Shown here: positions 16,838-23,036 of the stretch, piece by piece
Numbering within the stretch: the first letter of the stretch is position 1
How the letters are laid out: each line of letters starts with the position of its first letter
Source of the DNA: Bacilli bacterium
GTDB lineage: Bacteria; Bacillota_I; Bacilli_A; RF39; UBA660
NCBI GenBank assembly: GCA_028684735.1
Contig: JAQUFI010000003.1
Span: 1 to 29,678 of the forward strand
Length of the DNA stretch: 29,678 bases
Direction: 5' to 3'
The notes under the pieces: generated by a model
Told to the model about the DNA's origin: nothing
Database searches by the model: none
Seen by the model: the letters and a program-made list of their open reading frames with translations, nothing else
Translations under genes and position numbers: made by a program

Positions 16838-16866
16838 TTGAAAAAGTCATTTTAAAATGTTATAAT
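16838..16866 (+). promoter_or_regulatory. Strong near-consensus promoter for the small pilin-like gene
   Basis: -35 TTGAAA (16838-16843), a 17-base spacer and -10 TATAAT (16861-16866) with TG at the extended position (TGTTATAAT). It lies between tadC and the 79-residue pilin-like gene. A dedicated strong promoter fits an abundantly made major pilin. Confidence 0.85.
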
Positions 16867-16897
16867 TAAATTAGATTAATATGAAGGTGGTGATAAA

Positions 16898-17137
16898 ATG
16901 AAAGAAGCCTCAGGAGAAGCGAATTTAACTATCGTAGCAATTATTCTTATTGGTGTTATTGCAGCTGTAGTTACCCCTATTATTACAAGCATGATGAAAA
17001 ATACTTCTGAAAAAGCATGTTGTACAAACGTTGGTGGTGTATGGACTGGCGGTGATTGCGACGTATCTAACGTTGGAGGAGCCAATGCACAAGCAGAATA
17101 CGATGAATGTTTACGAACATCAGAAGTTAACCGATAG
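16898..17137 (+). CDS. Small Cys-containing pilin-like protein (candidate major pilin)
   Basis: 79 residues: MKEASGEANL, a hydrophobic helix (about 10-32), then a short soluble tail with CC, W-T-G-G-D-C and a later C, giving four Cys that could form two disulfides. Size and layout match Flp/Tad-type pilin subunits, though the prepilin leader (Gly followed by a hydrophobic helix with Glu5) is missing; the Glu is at position 3 of the unprocessed protein. The ATG follows GAAGGTGGTGATAAA. A strong private promoter lies upstream and a large hairpin downstream, the arrangement expected for a highly expressed subunit gene within an operon. Pilin assignment is inference from context. Confidence 0.75.
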   Translation: MKEASGEANLTIVAIILIGVIAAVVTPIITSMMKNTSEKACCTNVGGVWTGGDCDVSNVGGANAQAEYDECLRTSEVNR

Positions 17138-17159
17138 TTATAAGATAATTAAAAAGGTA

Positions 17160-17204
17160 TAGAGAAAATATTATGCAATGTTTATTGAATAATTATTTTC
17201 TCTA
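17160..17204 (+). other. Large hairpin downstream of the pilin-like gene
   Basis: Perfect 11-bp arms (17160-17170 and 17194-17204; TAGAGAAAATA / TATTTTCTCTA) extend inward with TTAT/ATAA and CAAT/ATTG pairings around a GTTT loop, interrupted by one mismatch and one bulged base. No T run follows, so it is not a classic intrinsic terminator. It could be an mRNA-stabilising or processing element that sets pilin message above its neighbours. Confidence 0.6.
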
Positions 17205-17257
17205 TGACCATTATTTGTTGTAGAACTTAAAAAGTTATGATCATAGGAGTGATTTAA

Positions 17258-17692
17258 ATGAGAGAAGGAGTCGGAAGCGTTTTTTTATACAATTTAATCA
17301 TTGTTTTTATTGTCTTGATTTTTTCGTTTTTGGCAGCTACTCTTAGTTACTATAAGGCTTTTAAAGTTAATAAACAAATAGTTAATATTATCGAACGTAA
17401 TGAAGGTTATAATCCAAGTGTTAAAGATGAAATTCGAGATAATTTAAGAACCATTGGTTATAAAACATATGCTAAAGGGCAAGGTATTTATTGTAAAAGT
17501 AGAAAAGATGGTGGAGTTTTAGTTCTTCCTGATGCTAATTATCCATATTGTATATATTTTTTCAATAACGATGGAAATGCTATGCATTATAGTTATGGAG
17601 TCATGACATATATTACTTTTGACTTTCCTTTCTTTAATATGTTTTTAAAAATACCAATTTATAATAAAACTAACCGTATTTTTCGTTTTTAG
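17258..17692 (+). CDS. TadE/F-like minor pilin candidate, copy 1
   Basis: 144 residues: MREGVGSV, a long hydrophobic helix (about 9-30), a basic heptad-like stretch and an outside domain with two Cys (YCKS, PYCIYF) and a strand-rich C-terminus. Clearly paralogous to the next protein: both have M-R-E, F-x-x-N-L-I, LSYxK-x-FK, IxxIIE and a C-terminal CIY strand. ATG after TAGGAGTGATTTA. Probably a minor (initiator or tip) pilin. No prepilin cleavage site and no known catalytic motif. The 120 bases upstream hold the pilin hairpin and no convincing promoter. Confidence 0.72.
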   Translation: MREGVGSVFLYNLIIVFIVLIFSFLAATLSYYKAFKVNKQIVNIIERNEGYNPSVKDEIRDNLRTIGYKTYAKGQGIYCKSRKDGGVLVLPDANYPYCIYFFNNDGNAMHYSYGVMTYITFDFPFFNMFLKIPIYNKTNRIFRF

Positions 17693-17707
17693 TGGAGATG
17701 ATAATCA

Positions 17708-18121
17708 ATGAGAGAATCAATAGCTAATACTTATATATTCAACTTAATAATTCTTTTTATAGGAATAATTATTGTTGTTTTAGTTGGCTCATTAAGTTAT
17801 TCTAAAACTTTTAAAATTAAAAACCGCATAGTTTCTATTATTGAGGATCATAGAGGTTTTGATCGTGATGCACAAATGGAGGTAGCTGGTTATTTACAAA
17901 AAGCTGGCTATGTAACAAGAAGAAACCCTAATTGCCCCGATCGTGATGGGTTTTCTGAAGGTTGGAGAAATACTGATTTTAATGTGTGTATTTATCGATA
18001 TGATATAGCTAGAGGTTATTATTACCATGTAGTTGTTTTTATATCATTTGAAATCCCAGTTATAGGAAATATTCTTGAATTCCCTTTAAGTGGAGAAACC
18101 AAAATGATATTTGATTTATAG
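17708..18121 (+). CDS. TadE/F-like minor pilin candidate, copy 2
   Basis: 137 residues, a tandem paralogue of the preceding gene, 15 bases downstream: MRESIANTYIFNLI, a hydrophobic helix (about 9-30), the LSYSKTFKI match, an outside domain with two Cys (PNCPDR, VCIYRY) and a strand-rich end. The Cys pair is conserved in number but spaced differently. ATG after GTGGAGATGATAATCA. Likely a second minor pilin made from the same transcript; function inferred. Confidence 0.72.
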   Translation: MRESIANTYIFNLIILFIGIIIVVLVGSLSYSKTFKIKNRIVSIIEDHRGFDRDAQMEVAGYLQKAGYVTRRNPNCPDRDGFSEGWRNTDFNVCIYRYDIARGYYYHVVVFISFEIPVIGNILEFPLSGETKMIFDL

Positions 18122-18139
18122 AAAAAAGAAGGTGAATTA

Positions 18140-19111
18140 ATGAATGTTATCATTTCAAATCGTTATAAATCAATGTTACAAACATTGGATATTGAGATAA
18201 TAAAAGCAATGGATGGTGAATTTGAAATTGAAGAAATTATTTCATCATTTCAAAATTTTTATTTTCAAAGAATTATTCTTGATATTACAGCTGTAAAAAA
18301 TTATAAAGATATTAAAAATTTACAAAAACTATCGATGGCTTTAGATATGGACAAAGTAATCTTATTATTAGATGACTCAATGGAGAGTGCTTCTGGTCAA
18401 TATTTATCTAAGTTAATATCGATGGGAATTTATAATTTTACTAAAAATATTGAAGGCATCAAATATTTATATGAACATCCTAATTCTTATCGTGATGTTG
18501 CCCATATTCATCAATTAGAATTTCAAAATCCTGAAGTAGCACCAAAACAAGGTGAGACATCAGGATCAGCAGCTTCTAGTGTTGGGACTCGCATTATTGC
18601 TATTAAGAATAATACAAAGCAATCAGGAGCAACAACTCTAATTTATATGTTGAAAAAGCAGTTACAAAAGTACTATAATGTATTATGCGTTGAAGTCGAT
18701 AAAAGAGACTTTGTTTATTTTAGAGATAAAGACTTAGTCACTGCTTCAAATAATGAATTAAATAATATTATTAGTAAGGCTCAGGATGTTGATGTTATAT
18801 TATTAGATGTTAACAATAATACAACAGCTGAACAAATGGCAACAGAAGTTATATATTTAATTGAACCATCAATTATAAAGTTAAATAAGATAATGATGTT
18901 AAATAGTAAAGCACTTGAAAAATATCAAGGCAAATTGGTTGTTCTTAATCAAAGTTTACTTAGTTCCAAAGATGTATTAGATTTTGAATATGAATCTCGT
19001 TTGAAAATATTTTACAATTTACCACCATTAGATGATCGTGAAAAAAATCCAATCGCCATAAACAAATTTTTACAGCGATTAGGTTTTGATAAAATAAATG
19101 ATAAACGCTAA
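18140..19111 (+). CDS. CpaE/TadZ-like ParA-family localisation protein with degenerate P-loop
   Basis: 323 residues. The N-terminal ~120 residues look like a degenerate receiver domain (alternating strands such as FQRIILDITAV and DKVILLLDD). A Ser/Gly-rich linker (about 138-149) leads to a MinD/ParA-like domain. The P-loop is reduced to KQSGATT (160-166): the Lys of the usual GKT is Ala and one glycine-loop position is missing. CpaE/TadZ proteins are known for atypical Walker A motifs and place the pilus machine at the cell pole. Later segments VDVILLDVNNN (about 218-228) and KLVVLNQ (about 266-272) fit ParA-fold strands. ATG after AAAGAAGGTGAATTA. ATPase activity is doubtful. Confidence 0.78.
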   Translation: MNVIISNRYKSMLQTLDIEIIKAMDGEFEIEEIISSFQNFYFQRIILDITAVKNYKDIKNLQKLSMALDMDKVILLLDDSMESASGQYLSKLISMGIYNFTKNIEGIKYLYEHPNSYRDVAHIHQLEFQNPEVAPKQGETSGSAASSVGTRIIAIKNNTKQSGATTLIYMLKKQLQKYYNVLCVEVDKRDFVYFRDKDLVTASNNELNNIISKAQDVDVILLDVNNNTTAEQMATEVIYLIEPSIIKLNKIMMLNSKALEKYQGKLVVLNQSLLSSKDVLDFEYESRLKIFYNLPPLDDREKNPIAINKFLQRLGFDKINDKR

Positions 19112-19128
19112 AAAGAAGCAAAGTTATA

Positions 19129-19157
19129 TTGACAACCCAAGGGTTTTCATATATAAT
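19129..19157 (+). promoter_or_regulatory. Full-consensus sigma-A promoter with dyad in the spacer
   Basis: -35 TTGACA (19129-19134), exactly 17 bases, -10 TATAAT (19152-19157): a perfect housekeeping-sigma promoter before the first VirB2-like gene. The spacer contains AACCC-AA-GGGTT (19134-19145), an inverted repeat in the position of a repressor operator. It marks the start of the T4SS-like transcript. Confidence 0.88.
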
Positions 19158-19181
19158 TAATTTAATTAAGGGAGGTATAAT

Positions 19182-19502
19182 ATGTTTTTTCAAATATTAG
19201 CGCCAGCGTGTACAATTGGTACTGCTACAATTGATTCAAAAATTACAACACTTGTCCACAACATCATATTAATCATTCAAATTGGTGTTCCTATTCTTTT
19301 GGTTATTTGGGGAATGCTTGATTTAGGCAAAGCAGTTATTGCTCAAAAAGATGATGAAATCAAAGCGGGACAAAAAACATTTATTAAAAGATTAATTGCT
19401 GCTGCAATTGTATTCTTTGTAGTTGTTATTGTTCAGTTTGTAGTTAGTCTTGTTGGTGGAGATGTTGACCAAAGTTGTTGGACTGCTATAATTAACGGGT
19501 AA
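19182..19502 (+). CDS. VirB2/TrbC-like two-TM protein, copy 1
   Basis: 106 residues with two hydrophobic helices (about 25-48 and 70-92) separated by a charged loop (AQKDDEIKAGQKTFIKR). The loop should be cytoplasmic and both ends outside. One Cys lies near each end (C10 and the SCW Cys at about 98), suggesting a disulfide. Small two-TM proteins at this place in T4SS loci are the VirB2/TrbC pilin-like subunits. No long signal peptide is evident. Starts at ATG after GGGAGGTATAAT, under a perfect promoter. It shares the helix-loop-helix core with the next gene (GxPILxV, VDF/LGKA, IKRLIAAA). Confidence 0.75.
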   Translation: MFFQILAPACTIGTATIDSKITTLVHNIILIIQIGVPILLVIWGMLDLGKAVIAQKDDEIKAGQKTFIKRLIAAAIVFFVVVIVQFVVSLVGGDVDQSCWTAIING

Positions 19503-19532
19503 TAATTAAGAATAGTATTAATTAATTAACAA

Positions 19533-19566
19533 AAACAATAATAAATATTTATTATTGTTTTTATTT
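19533..19566 (+). terminator. Probable rho-independent terminator between the two VirB2-like genes
   Basis: A perfect 30-base palindrome (19533-19562, arms AAAACAATAATAAAT and its complement) running into a T stretch. All pairs but one per arm are A-T, so strength is uncertain; it may attenuate rather than stop transcription and so favour the first VirB2-like gene. Confidence 0.6.
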
Positions 19567-19567
19567 G

Positions 19568-19576
19568 TGCTATAAT
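19568..19576 (+). promoter_or_regulatory. Extended -10 promoter for second VirB2-like gene
   Basis: TGCTATAAT directly after the palindromic terminator; no clear -35. It overlaps an in-frame ATG at 19575, so that ATG is not the start. Confidence 0.6.
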
Positions 19577-19613
19577 GTATGTGTATAATTATAGTTATTT
19601 AGGAGAGATACTT

Positions 19614-20108
19614 ATGTTGAAATTGACAAAAAATAATCTTTTTAGAGCATTGTTTGTTTTTATGATGCTTTTTATTAGTTTAAAAACAGTTAGTGCTATG
19701 GATTTGAAAGAAGCAAATAATAAACATGATGTGGATAATAATATGTTAGTTGAAATGTCGCCACAAATATTAATCCCTATTGAAAGGACTACTATTGAAG
19801 AAGATGGATCAACGACAGTTAAAGAATCCGAAGTTACTTGTGAAGTTCTTATGACGCCTAAAGTGAAAGCCTTTTTAAATAAAATATTGGGTTATATCAA
19901 AATATTTGGTCCAATCCTTGTTGTTGTTCTAGCATCAGTTGACTTCTTAAAAGCTACTGTTTCTCAAGATTCTGATGCCCTTAAAAAAGCGAGTGCTAAA
20001 GCTTTAAAAAGGTTAGCAGCAGCAGCATTATTATTTATATTTCCACTACTAATTCAAATGTTGTTGGATGTAGTAAAAATAAATGGTATAACTTACTGTA
20101 AAATGTAG
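19614..20108 (+). CDS. VirB2/TrbC-like protein, copy 2, with signal peptide
   Basis: 164 residues from ATG 19614 (after AGGAGAGATACTT). An upstream ATG at 19575 lies in the -10 hexamer. A signal peptide (LKLTKNN, hydrophobic core, SLKTVSA, cleavage near residue 27) is followed by an acidic segment, then two TMs (about 91-113 and 134-155) with a basic loop (KKASAKALKRL). A Cys before TM1 (VTCEVL) and one at the C-terminus (TYCKM) mirror the Cys pair of the preceding paralogue. Presumably a second pilin-like or channel subunit of the T4SS-like machine. Paralogy with the 19182 product is clear by eye: GPILVV, DFLKAT, KRLAAAA, LIQ. Confidence 0.75.
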   Translation: MLKLTKNNLFRALFVFMMLFISLKTVSAMDLKEANNKHDVDNNMLVEMSPQILIPIERTTIEEDGSTTVKESEVTCEVLMTPKVKAFLNKILGYIKIFGPILVVVLASVDFLKATVSQDSDALKKASAKALKRLAAAALLFIFPLLIQMLLDVVKINGITYCKM

Positions 20109-20131
20109 ATAGGGAGTTTAGGTGAGATAAC

Positions 20132-22150
20132 ATGAATGTACTTGGATGGTTTTATGATATATTTAGAAACATATTCTTATTTCTCGATAGGATAGTATAT
20201 TGGTTAGTAGACCAAATATATAGATTATTTATATTGATTGCGGATACTGGTGTTTTATCACCTGAAACAATTCAAGAATTTGGTAACCGCATATATATTT
20301 TATTAGCAATAATAATGATTTTTATTGTTTCTTTTTCGTTGATAAAATATATTATTAATCCAGATGATTTTTTAGATTCTCAAAAAGGGGTAGGAAAGTT
20401 ATTAACTAATTTCTTTATTGTTTTAATTACAATTGTAGCAGTACCTACCGTTTTCAAATTGGCTTTTGAATTACAAGGGGTTGTTTTATCTGAAAATATA
20501 ATTGGGAAAATTATTATTGGTAATGGAGCTGATAATCTTTCAAATCCTGATGGTAATGAAATTACTGATGGTGGAAAGACTATTTCATCGGTTGTCTTTG
20601 CGGCTTTCTATAAACCAAATGAAGATGCCTATGGTCCAGAGTGCCAATTTCCTGATTACGATTGTCATTTAAATGGCGGTACAGGTTCGGAAGATGATGT
20701 CAAAGATATTCCAAATATGATAAAGACAAGAATAGGAACTGATAGTAAAAAAGATGTTGTAAATTTAATTGATGATGGTATTGTCAATGAAAAGGTAATT
20801 GTTAATGATCCTGACAATCCTTCAGAAGAGATAGAAGTATATGCGATTGATTATATCTTTATTATTTCTGCAGTTGCAGGATTAGCATTAGCATATGTTT
20901 TATTGGTATTTTGTTTTGATTTAGCCATTCGTTCTGTTAAGCTTGGTTTTTTACAAATCATTGCGCCAATACCAATTGTATCATTATTAGACCCACGACA
21001 AAAGGGCAATAATTCATTTAATAATTGGGTTAAATCATGTATTTCTACCTATTTAGGATTATTTGTTAGATTGATTGCTATTTACTTTGCTATTTATCTT
21101 TGCACAATTATTGCTAATAGTGATGGTGAAATAGTTAGTATTACAAATCAAGCAACTAATCCCGGAGATAATATTCTGGTAAAAGTATTTTTAATTTTTG
21201 GAGCTTTGTATTTTGCTAAAGAATTACCAAAAATGTTAGAAGATTTAACAGGTATGAAATTAGATGGAGGAAATATGAGTTTAAAGAAAAGTCCAGTTTT
21301 AGGAGCGGCAAAAGTGGCATTAGGTGCAGGTCTTGGAGTTGGAGGTTTAGCAGCTGGTGGTGCTCTTGCGGCTAAAGGTAACTGGGATGCGATGAGAGCA
21401 GAAGGCGGTTCGGTAGTTAAATCTGGATTATCAGCTGTTCGAGGTCTTGGGGCTGGAGGAGTCAGAGGAATGGTTGGTGGTGCTACTGGTGGACGTGCAG
21501 GAATTCATCAAGCTATTCAAACTACTCGTAGTGAACAAGAAAGAGGTATGAAAGCCCAAGACGCTGATTATGGTGTTTCAGCTAGAAATAAAGATAGACT
21601 TGCAATAGCAAAAGGTGGAGCAACTAGAGCTCAACAAATGGAAGATGCGGCTAAAGATTTTGAAAAAGGTGAAGTATTTGCTGCTAAAGAAGCATTGTTC
21701 AAATCAGAACAAGAACTTAATAGTTACACTGGATTTTCTGATGATGGTCAAAGACTTCATCTTACAGATCAATATGGTACTGTTACTCAAACACTTGATA
21801 CAACAACTGACATTGACAACTTGAGAAATTCTTATATGAATGAATATAAAGCAAGTCCTGGGGTAACACCTCAACAGGAACAAAAAGAAAAAATTGAATA
21901 TGCTGCAGGTAGACTAGCAGAAGTGACAGGCGTATCCGAATCAGAGTTCAAAATTTATGAGCAAAAAATTAAGGTAAAAGAAGCTAAAGAAGCAGCAATT
22001 AATGACTATAGAACTAAAAAACAAGATGCACATGACAAAGAAAATGAATTAGCTAAGATGAAGATTTCGGCAGAAAAGCAAAAGAAACTTCAAGAATCAT
22101 ATGGCATCGGTGTAACAAAAGAAAAACCAAAACAAAAAACAAAAAAATAA
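20132..22150 (+). CDS. VirB6/TrbL-like multi-TM channel protein with long cytoplasmic tail
   Basis: 672 residues. Hydrophobic segments at about 8-35, 54-75, 88-114, 229-256, 262-277, 298-325 and 342-363 form the membrane part, with an external Cys-containing loop (about 120-225, ECQFPDYDC). A Gly/Ala-rich hinge (about 384-460) is followed by a ~210-residue charged, probably coiled-coil tail rich in Glu, Lys and Gln. This matches VirB6/TrbL-type proteins, which line the inner-membrane channel of T4SSs, and the unusually long tail resembles extended VirB6 homologues. ATG after AGGGAGTTTAGGTGAGATAAC. Located between the VirB2- and VirB3-like genes as in many T4SS operons. Confidence 0.82.
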   Translation: MNVLGWFYDIFRNIFLFLDRIVYWLVDQIYRLFILIADTGVLSPETIQEFGNRIYILLAIIMIFIVSFSLIKYIINPDDFLDSQKGVGKLLTNFFIVLITIVAVPTVFKLAFELQGVVLSENIIGKIIIGNGADNLSNPDGNEITDGGKTISSVVFAAFYKPNEDAYGPECQFPDYDCHLNGGTGSEDDVKDIPNMIKTRIGTDSKKDVVNLIDDGIVNEKVIVNDPDNPSEEIEVYAIDYIFIISAVAGLALAYVLLVFCFDLAIRSVKLGFLQIIAPIPIVSLLDPRQKGNNSFNNWVKSCISTYLGLFVRLIAIYFAIYLCTIIANSDGEIVSITNQATNPGDNILVKVFLIFGALYFAKELPKMLEDLTGMKLDGGNMSLKKSPVLGAAKVALGAGLGVGGLAAGGALAAKGNWDAMRAEGGSVVKSGLSAVRGLGAGGVRGMVGGATGGRAGIHQAIQTTRSEQERGMKAQDADYGVSARNKDRLAIAKGGATRAQQMEDAAKDFEKGEVFAAKEALFKSEQELNSYTGFSDDGQRLHLTDQYGTVTQTLDTTTDIDNLRNSYMNEYKASPGVTPQQEQKEKIEYAAGRLAEVTGVSESEFKIYEQKIKVKEAKEAAINDYRTKKQDAHDKENELAKMKISAEKQKKLQESYGIGVTKEKPKQKTKK

Positions 22151-22183
22151 AGATATAAAAATTAAAAAGGGAGTTGAAAATAA

Positions 22184-22513
22184 ATGGGGAATGATTATTT
22201 AATTCCAGCAAACTCAAAAAAATCAATGTTAATATTTGGGTTATTTACTCAATTAGATTTAATGATTTTTGGGATTGGGTTGGGAGTGACGATGATATTG
22301 CTAATAGCCTTACCAATAGAGAATTTGGCATGGGCTATTGCAGCTATATCACCTGGTTTGATAGCTGGTTTTCTAGTATTACCAGTACCTAATTATCATA
22401 ATATGAGAGTATTAATTAGTTCAGCAATTACTTTTTTAACTGAAAGACAAAGGTTTAAATGGAAAGGTTGGTGTATGTTAGATGGCGACGAACAAGAAAC
22501 AAATCAAAGGTAA
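22184..22513 (+). CDS. VirB3/PrgI-like inner-membrane protein
   Basis: 109 residues: a short N-terminus with YLIPAN, FGLFTQLDLMIFGIG leading into two adjacent TMs (about 25-45 and 48-68), the PVPNYHNM turn and a C-terminal RQRFKWKGW motif typical of PrgI/VirB3-type proteins encoded just upstream of VirB4. It should sit in the membrane and contact the VirB4 ATPase. ATG after AAAAAGGGAGTTGAAAATAA. The 3' end overlaps the next gene by 32 bases, indicating coupled synthesis. Confidence 0.78.
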   Translation: MGNDYLIPANSKKSMLIFGLFTQLDLMIFGIGLGVTMILLIALPIENLAWAIAAISPGLIAGFLVLPVPNYHNMRVLISSAITFLTERQRFKWKGWCMLDGDEQETNQR

Positions 22514-23036
22514 GTATACAGTTGATGATATTCCAATTAAGAGTATCACTAATGGCGTTATTATTCTTGATAATAACCAAAAAGTTACAGGTATTAAAAT
22601 TTTACCAAGGAATATTTTTATCCTTGAAAAGGAAATGCAAGAAAGTATTATTAGTAATTTAAAAAATGTTTATAATGTAATTGATTATGAATTTTGGCTT
22701 ATTGTAGCTGATCGACCTGTTGATATCAATTTATACTTATCATCTTTAGAATTACTATATAATAATGTACAACATCCTTCTAAGCGAAAATTGATTATGG
22801 AAGATATTAATAAAGCTAATATGTTTATGAATAACAATGTTGTTGATACCGAGTATTTCTTATTATTTAAAGAAAAAGATAATGAATTAATTAATAAAAG
22901 AATAAGAACTTTAATTAATAATTTCGCGAATGCTGGATTATCTTCTCATCAGGTTACAAATGATGATTTAAGAATGATTTTGGATAATTTCTTAAATGGT
23001 GGTCAGACAACTAATTTTGGGACGGTGATGGTTTAA
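22482..23036 (+). CDS. VirB4 N-terminal domain, encoded separately
   Basis: 184 residues, soluble, no TM. The opening DDIPIKSITNGVIILDN, then KVTGIKILPRNIF and the helical region with EMQESIISNL, match the N-terminal domain of Gram-positive VirB4/TraE-type ATPases (a beta-strand block with a G-x-I motif, then helices). It carries no Walker motifs; these are in the next gene, whose ATG overlaps this stop (TAATG). Together the two products are about 778 residues, within the range of single-chain VirB4. Start at ATG 22482 inside the VirB3-like gene. Either a stable two-subunit VirB4 or an old split; the junction falls in a linker, which favours a working split. Confidence 0.75.
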   Translation: MATNKKQIKGKYTVDDIPIKSITNGVIILDNNQKVTGIKILPRNIFILEKEMQESIISNLKNVYNVIDYEFWLIVADRPVDINLYLSSLELLYNNVQHPSKRKLIMEDINKANMFMNNNVVDTEYFLLFKEKDNELINKRIRTLINNFANAGLSSHQVTNDDLRMILDNFLNGGQTTNFGTVMV

